Origin: Sphingobacterium populi
GTDB taxonomy: Bacteria > Bacteroidota > Bacteroidia > Sphingobacteriales > Sphingobacteriaceae
Assembly (NCBI RefSeq): GCF_001586775.1
Contig: NZ_LQXS01000003.1
Coordinates: forward strand, 1 to 64,000
Reading direction: 5' to 3'
DNA: 64,000 nucleotides
The stretch's first letter is position 1. Each line of letters begins with the position of its first letter. Positions 8,449 to 16,048 of the stretch are shown here, one piece after another. Under the pieces are notes generated by a model. It saw only the letters and a list, made by a program, of their open reading frames with translations. It ran no database searches and was not told the origin of the DNA. Position numbers and translations under genes: made by a program.

Positions 8449-9834
8449 TTATCCAAATAGCGAACGGAACACATCTTCTAGATTGGCCACTGGGCGGATG
8501 GCAATATTGTATTTCTTTGGATCGATTCCTTTTAGATTATATTTGGAGATAAAAATACCATCAAAACCCAGTTTCTCTGCTTCCGCAATGCGTTGCTCGA
8601 CGCGATTCACCGCGCGAATTTCGCCTGATAAACCCACTTCTCCGGCGAATGCCGAAGTCCCCGGGAGCGGGATATCCTGTTGCGATGATATTAAAGCGGC
8701 AATAACCGCCAAATCAATCGCTGGATCTTCGACGCGCAAGCCGCCCGTAATATTCAGAAATACATCTTGCGTACCCAATCGAAAGCCAAATCGCTTTTCT
8801 AATACCGCCAACAACATGTGCAGTCGCTTGGTGTCAAAACCGGTCGAGCTACGCTGTGGCGTGCCGTAAGCCGAAGGACTTACCAATGCTTGCACCTCGA
8901 TCATGAGCGGACGAATGCCTTCCAACATAGAAGCGATAGCTACGCCGCTCATCGATTCTTCGCGTTGTGAAAGCATAATCTCGGACGGATTGGATACTTC
9001 GCGTAAACCATTGCCCTGCATCTCATAAATACCTAATTCGGAAGAAGAACCAAATCGGTTTTTCACCGCGCGCAAGATGCGATACACGTGATGTCGGTCG
9101 CCCTCGAATTGTAATACGGTATCGACCATGTGCTCCAATACTTTTGGTCCGGCAATCGCACCATCTTTGGTGATGTGCCCGACAATCAGCACGGGCGTAT
9201 CGCTTTCCTTCGCGAAGCGCAAAAGTTCAGCGGTACATTCTTTCACTTGCGATACCGAGCCGGGAGCCGATTCGATCTGCGAAGAGTGCAAAGTCTGGAT
9301 CGAATCAATCACGATGACATCGGGTTGCACCGATTCGATCTGCTTAAAGATATTTTGGGTGGAAGTTTCCGTCAGGATAAAGCAATTCGCCTTGCTGCTT
9401 TGGTTCAATCGTTCGGCACGCATTTTAATCTGCTGTTCGCTCTCTTCACCGGAAATGTACAAGGTTTTTACCTGTGGTATGGATAAAGCCAATTGAAGCA
9501 TCAGCGTCGATTTGCCAATCCCCGGCTCGCCACCAATCAATACGAGCGAACCTGGAACAATTCCGCCACCCAGCACGCGATTAAATTCATCATCTGGCGT
9601 TAGGATGCGTTTCTCCTCGCTGTACACGATTTCGTGAATCACGGCCGCTTTGTTCGTGCGTTTCGGACTGCCAGCAGCGGTGGAACTTCGCCATTCAGGT
9701 ACGCGCGACGAACCCTTGTCTACTACTTCTTCTACAAAGGTATTCCATTGCTTGCAGGATGGACATTGACCTAGCCATTTGGGCGATTCGTAGCCACAAC
9801 TTTGACAGAAATAAGCAGATTTAGTTTTCGCCAT
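8449..9834 (-). CDS. radA: DNA repair protein RadA
   Basis: A 461-residue RecA-related ATPase that helps branch migration and processing of recombination intermediates. All family parts are visible: an N-terminal zinc finger with Cys10, Cys13, Cys24 and Cys27, the Walker A motif GGEPGIGKST at 101-110, the RadA-specific KNRFG motif at 258-262, and a C-terminal Lon-protease-like domain after about residue 300. Length is typical. It is transcribed divergently from the ECF sigma factor gene, 71 bp away, and the mutarotase gene follows it. Confidence 0.97.
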   Translation of the reverse strand: MAKTKSAYFCQSCGYESPKWLGQCPSCKQWNTFVEEVVDKGSSRVPEWRSSTAAGSPKRTNKAAVIHEIVYSEEKRILTPDDEFNRVLGGGIVPGSLVLIGGEPGIGKSTLMLQLALSIPQVKTLYISGEESEQQIKMRAERLNQSSKANCFILTETSTQNIFKQIESVQPDVIVIDSIQTLHSSQIESAPGSVSQVKECTAELLRFAKESDTPVLIVGHITKDGAIAGPKVLEHMVDTVLQFEGDRHHVYRILRAVKNRFGSSSELGIYEMQGNGLREVSNPSEIMLSQREESMSGVAIASMLEGIRPLMIEVQALVSPSAYGTPQRSSTGFDTKRLHMLLAVLEKRFGFRLGTQDVFLNITGGLRVEDPAIDLAVIAALISSQQDIPLPGTSAFAGEVGLSGEIRAVNRVEQRIAEAEKLGFDGIFISKYNLKGIDPKKYNIAIRPVANLEDVFRSLFG

Positions 9835-9905
9835 TGCACGAATTTAGAAAAAAAGTAAGGACAAACCGTAACAAAGCAGTAGTATTGTCGTCAAATACCT
9901 AGAAA

Positions 9906-10412
9906 ATGAACCCAGAGCTTGAACAACAATTTGTGCTTCTCTTGGAGGAAAACCAAAATATCCTTCATAAGATCTGTAAGCTGTATGCTGCAGATCGTGA
10001 TGCGCACAAGGATTTGTTTCAGGAAATGGTGATTCAGTTGTGGAAAGCGTATCCCAAATTCAAAGGTCAATCGAAGTTTACGACTTGGGCTTATCGCGTA
10101 TCGCTGAACACCGCGATCTCGCTTTACCGCGTAAAAAAGCGGCGTGTGGAAACCGTAACCTGGGATTATACCGTACATAATATACAGTATGAAGAATACA
10201 GTTCGGAAGAGGAAGATAAGTTGAGCTATCTCTATGCTGCAGTGCAGGAACTGAATGATATTGAGAAGGCATTGGTGTTTATGTATCTGGAAGATAAAGA
10301 TTATGCAGAGATCGCGGAGACACTAGGGGTAAGTGAGGTGAATGCGCGCGTGCGGATGAACCGTATTAAAACAAAATTGAAAGTCATACTCAGCCAACGA
10401 GGAGCATTATAA
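9906..10412 (+). CDS. ECF-type RNA polymerase sigma factor
   Basis: A 168-residue sigma-70 family protein. Region 2 (about residues 20-85) includes the KDLFQEMVIQLWKAYPKFKGQSKFTTWAYR stretch shared by ECF factors (shown here only as a location, residues 35-64 approximately), and region 4 near the C-terminus has a helix-turn-helix (LEDKDYAEIAETLGVSE). No N-terminal extension or C-terminal sensor is present. The stop TAA shares its last base with the ATG of the next gene, a membrane protein, so the two are translationally coupled. In this phylum such a partner is often the anti-sigma factor. Confidence 0.93.
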   Translation: MNPELEQQFVLLLEENQNILHKICKLYAADRDAHKDLFQEMVIQLWKAYPKFKGQSKFTTWAYRVSLNTAISLYRVKKRRVETVTWDYTVHNIQYEEYSSEEEDKLSYLYAAVQELNDIEKALVFMYLEDKDYAEIAETLGVSEVNARVRMNRIKTKLKVILSQRGAL

Positions 10413-11036
10413 TGGACGAATTAGATTTCTTAAAAAATCATTGGCAGAAGGAGCAGCGTTTCCCGCAGATAAAGGCGAAGGAAATTCAGGCCATGGCGCA
10501 CAAAAGTTCTTCTTCTGTCGTAAAATGGATCTTTGTGATCAGTATTCTGGAGTTTTTCTTAGGAGGGGTAATATCTTTTTTCTTGCCTTCGGTTGATTTC
10601 CGATCTACTTTTGAAGAGGTGTTTGTCACGGCGCTAGAGTTCATTTTTTACGGCGTTATTATTTACTTTATTTATCAGTTTTTTTGCTAGTTTTCGCACC
10701 ATTCGCAATACGAAGGATACCAAATCTTTGCTTACCTCAATCATCGATACGCGCGCTCACGTAGAGCGTTATATCAAATTTAATATCTATTATTTCTACT
10801 TCGGATTTTTGACAGCAAGTGGTTTTACGCTGTACGAAAAAGTGGCGGCCGATTCCGAAAATAGTATAGGAACTCTGATCGTTCATATCGTGTTGTTTGC
10901 AGTGCTAACGGCGATTATTTCCTATCTGTTTATTCGTGTGGTGCGTTTCTACTACCGAATCGTTTACGGATTGCTGTTGAAGCGATTGAATAAGAATTAC
11001 GAAGAATTACTCCAACTGGAACAAGAGGTAGAATAG
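10412..11036 (+). pseudogene. Frameshifted four-helix membrane protein coupled to the sigma factor
   Basis: Two reading frames make one protein: 10412-10690 encodes 92 residues and stops at TAG, and the frame containing 10728-11036 carries the rest. They meet at a run of seven T (10679-10685). With six T the reading would pass through YQFFASFRT without a break and give a 207-residue protein with a charged N-terminus (first 35 residues) and four hydrophobic helices. It starts on the last base of the sigma factor gene. Function is unknown; an anti-sigma role is suggested by position. The break may be a sequencing error, a real mutation or a slippage site. Confidence 0.75.
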
Positions 11037-11044
11037 AATATTTG

Positions 11045-11052
11045 TATCTTTG
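11045..11052 (+). promoter_or_regulatory. Candidate -7 promoter element for trhO
   Basis: TATCTTTG matches the Bacteroidota -7 consensus TAnnTTTG and lies 37 bp before the first ATG of the trhO frame. No TTTG is found at the expected -33 spacing, so the assignment is moderate. Confidence 0.45.
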
Positions 11053-11095
11053 TGCCGCAATTCATTAAACGCCGTTTGCAGCGGTATCAATGCTC

Positions 11096-12064
11096 ATGGG
11101 AAAATACAATACTTTGCTGTACTACTGTTACAGCCCTATCGAAGATGCAGCACAGTTTGCTGTAGATCATTTAAATTTTTGTAAATCATTGGATTTAGTC
11201 GGTCGTATTATTGTGGCAGACGAAGGTCTGAATGGTACAGTTTCGGGCTCGCCAGAATCGTGTCAAGCTTATATGGAGGCGGTACATGCCGATCCTCGCT
11301 TTGCGAAAACGGAGTTTAAGATTGATGAGGTGGAGGAGTTATCTTTCATCAAAATGCATTGCCGTTATAAGCCTGAGATTGTGCATTCGGGATTGCGAAA
11401 TCCTAAAGATATCGATCCGAATCGCCAAACTGGTGTACATCTGGAGCCACAGGATTTCATGCAGATGAAAGATCAGGATGATGTGGTGGTGCTGGATGTG
11501 CGCTCTAACTACGAGCATTCGGTCGGTCGCTTCAAAAATGCAGTTACCTTAGATATCGAAAACTTTCGTGAGTTTCCAGAGAAGATTAAAGAGCTGGAGC
11601 AATATAAGGGCAAAAAGATTTTGACTTATTGTACGGGAGGTATCAAATGCGAAAAAGCCTCTGCTTTGTTGCTTAAAGAAGGTTTCGAAGATGTTTACCA
11701 ACTGCACGGCGGTATCATCAAGTACGGAAAAGAAGCTGGTGGAAAGGATTTCGACGGACAATGTTATGTGTTTGATAACCGTGTAACGGTAGATGTCAAC
11801 TCGGTGAATCCATCGGTAGTATCTACCTGCCGCAATTGTGGAACAATAACTGCCAAAATGATCAATTGTGCTAACCCAGATTGCAATGAGCATTTTACGC
11901 AATGTGACGCCTGCGGCGAACAATTAGAAGGCTGTTGCTCGCCAGTATGTATGACGCATCCGCGCAAGCGCGAGTACGACGGTACAGGCTATTATGTAAA
12001 AGTGCCTCAGCCAGTCAACGCCGATAAAATCAGCAAAAGAAAACATAAGCAATTTGTGAAGTAG
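11096..12064 (+). CDS. trhO: tRNA uridine(34) hydroxylase TrhO (rhodanese family)
   Basis: Enzyme of the YceA/TrhO family that hydroxylates U34 of certain tRNAs using oxygen. The N-terminal half has the YceA-specific domain (ADEGLNGTVSGS near residue 45), followed by a rhodanese domain with the active-site loop CTGGIKC around residue 180, and a C-terminal Cys-rich stretch with several CxxC pairs that probably binds zinc. Start: ATG occurs at 11090 and 11096; the protein MGKYNTLLYY from 11096 fits relatives, but two extra residues are possible. The gene stands alone and ends in a strong terminator. Confidence 0.93.
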   Translation: MGKYNTLLYYCYSPIEDAAQFAVDHLNFCKSLDLVGRIIVADEGLNGTVSGSPESCQAYMEAVHADPRFAKTEFKIDEVEELSFIKMHCRYKPEIVHSGLRNPKDIDPNRQTGVHLEPQDFMQMKDQDDVVVLDVRSNYEHSVGRFKNAVTLDIENFREFPEKIKELEQYKGKKILTYCTGGIKCEKASALLLKEGFEDVYQLHGGIIKYGKEAGGKDFDGQCYVFDNRVTVDVNSVNPSVVSTCRNCGTITAKMINCANPDCNEHFTQCDACGEQLEGCCSPVCMTHPRKREYDGTGYYVKVPQPVNADKISKRKHKQFVK

Positions 12065-12090
12065 CTCTTTGCTTTTTGAATATTATCAAT

Positions 12091-12127
12091 AAACGAGCCT
12101 TCCACATATGAAAGGCTCGTTTTTTTT
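12091..12127 (+). terminator. Rho-independent terminator of trhO
   Basis: AAACGAGCCTT (12091-12101) pairs with AAGGCTCGTTT (12112-12122) and is followed by T residues to 12127. It lies 26 bp after the trhO stop codon. Confidence 0.88.
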
Positions 12128-12198
12128 GGGGGAATACGTGAGATTGCGACAGGTCGTCTTACTAAAATCCTAAGGAAGCTTCGGAGTTGTCATAAACG

Positions 12199-12230
12199 AA
12201 AAAAGTCCATCATTGCTGATGGACTTTTTT
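12199..12230 (-). terminator. Terminator downstream of tRNA-Gly
   Basis: A perfect 14-bp stem: AAAAAAGTCCATCA (12199-12212) with TGATGGACTTTTTT (12217-12230) around TTGC. Read on the minus strand it ends in six T residues directly after the tRNA gene. Confidence 0.88.
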
Positions 12231-12232
12231 GC

Positions 12233-12308
<76 letters not shown>

Positions 12309-12371
12309 ATTGGTGGAACAAAGGTAATATATCCACCGGTATATGTCAACACTTTTGTAAAAAAAAGTGTA

Positions 12372-13910
12372 TTAATTGATCGCATCGATACAATTCATCC
12401 CGTCGATCGCTGCCGAAACAATACCGCCTGCGTAGCCAGCGCCTTCAGCACAAGGGTATAAACCAGCGACTTGCGGATGTTGTAAGCTGTCTTTATCTCT
12501 TGGAATGCGTAGCGGTGAAGAAGTGCGCGATTCTACACCGACTAATATCGCTTCATTTGTATAATAGCCTTTCATCTTTTTGCCAAAGCGTGGCAATGCA
12601 CCTTGAAGCGCTTTATGTACAAAATCAGGAAGCACTTCTTTCAGTTCTACTGATTTGGTGCCCGGTTTGTAGGAGTGATTCGGAAGGTCATTAGAAAGTC
12701 GGCCTTCCACAAAGTCAACCATGCGCTGTGCGGGCGCAACTAAGGCGCCACCGCCCGCTTGAAAAGCTTTTTGTTCTACCGCTTGCTGAAATTCTAGCAG
12801 TGCAAATGGATTGTTTATCGCTGCCGGAATATCTTCCAAATTGATCTGTGTGACCGTGCCCGAATTGGCATGTGGATTATTTCGTTTGGATGGCGACCAA
12901 CCGTTGACCACGATCTCTTCCTGATCCGTCGCGCAAGGAGCAATGATTCCGCCAGGACACATACAGAAAGAAAATACACCACGACCATCTACCTGCTCCA
13001 CCAAGCTATAATACGCTGGAGGTAAGTTTTCGTGTCTTTCGACGCAGTGATATTGAGCGCTGTCTACAATGTATTGTGGATGTTCGATACGCACGCCCAA
13101 TGCAAAAGGTTTGGCTTCTAACAACCAACCTTTGTCGCGAAATAAATAAAAGATATCGCGAGCTGAATGTCCAGTAGCGACAATGATGTTATTGGCGTTG
13201 ACCGTTGAGCCATCAGCGAGCTTTACGCCTGTGGCTTGGCCGCCTGAAGTTAAGATGTCGATCACTTTCGCATCAAAATGCACTTCGCCACCCTGCTCCA
13301 CAATGCGCTCACGCATCAGCTGAATGATATGCGGTAATTTATTAGTGCCAATATGTGGTCGCGCATTGACCAAAATATCTTCATCTGCGCCATGTTCCAC
13401 AAAGATGGACAACACTTTTTGCACGTCACCGCGCTTGTCCGAGCGAGTATATAATTTGCCGTCGGAATACGTGCCAGCGCCGCCTTCGCCAAAACAATAA
13501 TTGGATTCTGGATTGACCACGCCTTCCCGATTGATGCGCGCCAAATCGCGGCGGCGATCTTGTACAGCTTTGCCACGCTCCAATACAATCGGTTTAAAAC
13601 CACGCTCCAGACATCGATAAGCAGCAAATAATCCTGCCGGACCTGCGCCAATAATGATCACAGGTTTAGCATCTTTTACTTTCTTGAGATTGGACGTGTA
13701 GGTGAATGGCGTAGGGGATTCATCAATGTAAAAAATTACCCGAAGTCGGTACACGACTTGTCTGCTTCGGCCATCAATAGATCGTTTGCGGATATGGATT
13801 CCGCCAATTCTGCTGGCTGCTACGCCTATTTTCTTCGCGCCCATCCGTAGGATCGCGGCCTCATCGAGGATCAAATCGGGGCTTACGGCTAATTCAATTT
13901 CTTTTTGCAT
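12372..13910 (-). CDS. FAD-dependent dehydrogenase (COG2509 type)
   Basis: A 512-residue flavoprotein of a widely conserved but uncharacterised family. After an N-terminal domain of about 85 residues, the dinucleotide-binding motif VIIIGAGPAGLFAA occurs around residues 84-97, followed by FGEGGAGTYSDGKL, which is diagnostic of the family, a second nucleotide-binding stretch (VATGHSARDIF) and a C-terminal PCAEGAGYAGGIVSAA motif that closes the FAD site. Length agrees with the family. The reaction is not known. It is a single gene between tRNA-Gly and the divergently read LemA operon. Confidence 0.88.
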   Translation of the reverse strand: MQKEIELAVSPDLILDEAAILRMGAKKIGVAASRIGGIHIRKRSIDGRSRQVVYRLRVIFYIDESPTPFTYTSNLKKVKDAKPVIIIGAGPAGLFAAYRCLERGFKPIVLERGKAVQDRRRDLARINREGVVNPESNYCFGEGGAGTYSDGKLYTRSDKRGDVQKVLSIFVEHGADEDILVNARPHIGTNKLPHIIQLMRERIVEQGGEVHFDAKVIDILTSGGQATGVKLADGSTVNANNIIVATGHSARDIFYLFRDKGWLLEAKPFALGVRIEHPQYIVDSAQYHCVERHENLPPAYYSLVEQVDGRGVFSFCMCPGGIIAPCATDQEEIVVNGWSPSKRNNPHANSGTVTQINLEDIPAAINNPFALLEFQQAVEQKAFQAGGGALVAPAQRMVDFVEGRLSNDLPNHSYKPGTKSVELKEVLPDFVHKALQGALPRFGKKMKGYYTNEAILVGVESRTSSPLRIPRDKDSLQHPQVAGLYPCAEGAGYAGGIVSAAIDGMNCIDAIN

Positions 13911-13990
13911 AAATACGGCTGTTGGGTTGCTATCCCAAATTTTTGTACAAAGATACAGAATCTGGTATTAGGAGGATGTAGCCAAAATAC

Positions 13991-14024
13991 TTTGAGAAAA
14001 TACATCGCAAAATTTGTATATTTA
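13991..14024 (+). promoter_or_regulatory. Candidate promoter of the LemA operon
   Basis: TTTG at 13991-13994 and TATATTTA at 14017-14024 (7 of 8 positions of TAnnTTTG, counting free positions) are separated by 22 bp, and the lemA start follows 27 bp later. The spacing is slightly longer than in the gcvH and metF promoters in this window. Confidence 0.45.
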
Positions 14025-14051
14025 GCCATATAGAAAAGAAAAACATTACAG

Positions 14052-14633
14052 ATGAAAAGATTTTTAATGCTGACTGTTGTGAGTTTGTTTACGGCAGTAT
14101 CTTTAAGCTCATGTGGCTACAATACGATGGTTTCTAAAGATGAGAACGTCAAAGGTAAATGGGCGCAAGTAGAGAATGCGTACCAACGTAGGGCTGATTT
14201 GATTCCGAATTTGGTGTCGACCGTAAAGGGAGCCGCTGATCATGAGGAGAGTACGTTGACTGCTGTGGTCGAAGCTCGAGCTAAAGCAACGCAGGTATCG
14301 GTAGATCCGTCTAATCTTTCGGAAGAGGAAATTGCCAATTTTCAACAAACACAAGATGCATTTTCACAATCCATTGGACGTTTGTTGGTGAGTGTGGAGG
14401 CGTATCCAGACTTAAAAGCCAACCAAAACTTTCGTGAATTGCAAGCGCAGTTGGAAGGTACAGAAAATAGAATTTCGGTAGAGCGCCGTGCGTACAACGA
14501 GGCGGTACAGGATTTTAATACCACAGTTAGGAGCTTTCCGAACAATATCATGGCTGGGATGTTTGGATTCAAAGCAAAGGGAACTTTTAAAGCAGCAGAG
14601 GGATCGGACAAAGCACCAACAGTCTCTTTCTAA
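14052..14633 (+). CDS. LemA family lipoprotein
   Basis: A 193-residue LemA protein. The signal peptide ends with a lipobox LSSC (Cys about residue 20), so it is probably membrane anchored. The core shows the family segments VKGKWAQVENAYQRRADLIPNLV, given here only as residues 34-56, then ETSLTAVVEARA-like and the C-terminal RAYNEAVQDFNTTVRSFPNN stretch. LemA proteins are helical bundles of unknown function that often accompany TPM-domain proteins. Here two TPM-domain genes follow on the same strand, the first 65 bp downstream. Confidence 0.93.
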   Translation: MKRFLMLTVVSLFTAVSLSSCGYNTMVSKDENVKGKWAQVENAYQRRADLIPNLVSTVKGAADHEESTLTAVVEARAKATQVSVDPSNLSEEEIANFQQTQDAFSQSIGRLLVSVEAYPDLKANQNFRELQAQLEGTENRISVERRAYNEAVQDFNTTVRSFPNNIMAGMFGFKAKGTFKAAEGSDKAPTVSF

Positions 14634-14639
14634 ATGGTT

Positions 14640-14671
14640 AACGCTTGCTGCCATCCCTAGCAAGCGTTTTT
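14640..14671 (+). terminator. Intra-operon hairpin after lemA
   Basis: AACGCTTGCT (14640-14649) pairs with AGCAAGCGTT (14659-14668) around a 9-nt loop and is followed by three further T residues, 6 bp after the lemA stop. It resembles a terminator but may permit read-through to the TPM genes, making LemA more abundant than its partners. Confidence 0.65.
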
Positions 14672-14698
14672 AGGATAAATCACAGCGAAAGAGAAATT

Positions 14699-15133
14699 AT
14701 GGAGATTTTTACACAGCAAGAACAGGATGCGATAGTTCAGGCTATCAGCTTGGCCGAGAGCCACACTTCCGGTGAGATTCGCCTCGTCGTGGAGCGCGCA
14801 CTCAAAGAAGGTGAAGCGCTAGATCGTGCTACCTATTATTTTAACAAGCTGAAGATGGATGATACGACCTTGCATAATGGCGTACTCATCTATTTGGCTC
14901 ACGACGATCATGCCTATGCGATTATAGGCGATTCTGGTATTCACGATAAAGTTCCTGCTGACTTCTGGGAGACGGTATCTTCTCATATGCTGGATCATTT
15001 CAAGGAAGGTAACGTAGCACGTGGCCTGATTGCTGGTATCACAGAAGCGGGTGAACAATTAGGAATATATTTTCCGAAGGGACAAGATGATATTAATGAA
15101 CTTCCAGATGATATACACTTTGGCGAAAATTAA
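14699..15133 (+). CDS. TPM-domain protein without signal peptide
   Basis: A 144-residue protein containing little more than a TPM (YgcG/DUF477) fold: the SGEIRLVVERAL strand near residue 25, NGVLIYLAHDDHAYAIIGDSG around 60-80, and a C-terminal helix. The start at 14699 gives MEIFTQQEQDAI; an upstream ATG in frame at 14645 would run through the terminator-like hairpin and is unlikely. There is no signal peptide or membrane helix, so it should be cytosolic, unlike the next TPM protein. It lies between LemA and that protein in one apparent operon. Function unknown. Confidence 0.85.
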   Translation: MEIFTQQEQDAIVQAISLAESHTSGEIRLVVERALKEGEALDRATYYFNKLKMDDTTLHNGVLIYLAHDDHAYAIIGDSGIHDKVPADFWETVSSHMLDHFKEGNVARGLIAGITEAGEQLGIYFPKGQDDINELPDDIHFGEN

Positions 15134-15950
15134 AACAAAAGAGCTTTCTACATCGCTTTTCAAAACGGTATTCTGCTCCATAATTTTGAGTCTATGTGTT
15201 GTTGGTTTTGCGATCGCGCAAGATTTTCCGGCACAGCCGAAGAGTTTGGTTAACGACTATGCTGGTGTACTAAGTCAATCCGAAGTACGCCAGCTCGAGC
15301 AAAAGTTATTGAGTTTTGAAGATTCTACTTCGATTCAGCTTGCTGTCGTGGTTATGCAATCTACCGGAGAATATGATATTGCTGATTATGGCGATCGTTT
15401 GGCAAAACACTGGGGCGTTGGTAATAAGAAGTACGATAACGGCATATTGCTTTTAGTCGCAGTAGGCGATCGTGCCGTTACGATTCGTACAGGTTATGGA
15501 ATCGAAGGCTCCGTGCCAGATGTGATTGCGTATCGTATTATTGAAAACGAAATAAAACCGGCTTTTCGAAGTGGTCGATATGGTCAAGGAATCGATAACG
15601 GTGTTGACGCACTTATATCGTATACGAAGGGCGAATACAAAGCTGATCCAAAGGCTCGAGGAAATGCTAGAGATGGGAGTGGCGTTCCGGTAATCGTGAT
15701 CTTCTTTATCATCATTATCCTCGTATCTATTTTCTCAAAAGGAGGCGGCAAGGGTGGTGGCGGAAAGATGATGAACGGCAAAGGCGCTTCAGATTTATTC
15801 TGGTGGACAATGTTGAGCCAAATGGGCGGCGGCGGCGGCCGTAGAAGCTCAGGCGGAGGATTTGGTGGCGGTTTCGGCGGCGGCGGCGGTGGCTTCGGCG
15901 GATTTGGTGGTGGAGGATTTGGCGGCGGCGGCGCAAGTGGTCGCTGGTAA
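15108..15950 (+). CDS. TPM-domain membrane protein with Gly-rich tail (YgcG-like)
   Basis: About 280 residues from the chosen ATG at 15108; an earlier ATG at 15087 is also possible, and both overlap the previous gene. A hydrophobic signal segment ends near IAQDFPAQP. The TPM domain follows (LVNDYAGVLS to about residue 170, including GNKKYDNGILLLVA), then a membrane helix (IVIFFIIIILVSIF) and a very Gly-rich C-terminus with Phe and Ser. This order is usual for YgcG-type proteins next to LemA. The domain likely faces the periplasm. The GGC-rich tail gives a local GC peak and spurious Arg-rich shadow frames. Confidence 0.9.
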   Translation: MIYTLAKIKTKELSTSLFKTVFCSIILSLCVVGFAIAQDFPAQPKSLVNDYAGVLSQSEVRQLEQKLLSFEDSTSIQLAVVVMQSTGEYDIADYGDRLAKHWGVGNKKYDNGILLLVAVGDRAVTIRTGYGIEGSVPDVIAYRIIENEIKPAFRSGRYGQGIDNGVDALISYTKGEYKADPKARGNARDGSGVPVIVIFFIIIILVSIFSKGGGKGGGGKMMNGKGASDLFWWTMLSQMGGGGGRRSSGGGFGGGFGGGGGGFGGFGGGGFGGGGASGRW

Positions 15951-15993
15951 TTCGCACTTTTTCGCTGATAGCCTCAGCATGATGAAATAAACA

Positions 15994-16027
15994 AAAAGGG
16001 ATCTGTGATAATTCACAGATCCCTTTT
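15994..16027. terminator. Bidirectional terminator between YgcG-like gene and mfd
   Basis: A perfect 15-bp stem AAAAGGGATCTGTGA (15994-16008) with TCACAGATCCCTTTT (16013-16027) and a TAAT loop, with A/T ends on both sides, between convergent genes. Confidence 0.9.
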
Positions 16028-16048
16028 ACATATTACGGTAGCTTTTAT

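Noticed and set aside
8483-9496. Plus-strand ORFs opposite radA
   Set aside because: They lie fully antisense to a gene with all RadA motifs and have no family features.
15727-15957. Minus-strand Arg-rich ORF in the TPM gene
   Set aside because: It is the antisense of the Gly-rich GGC repeats of the YgcG-like protein, not a gene.
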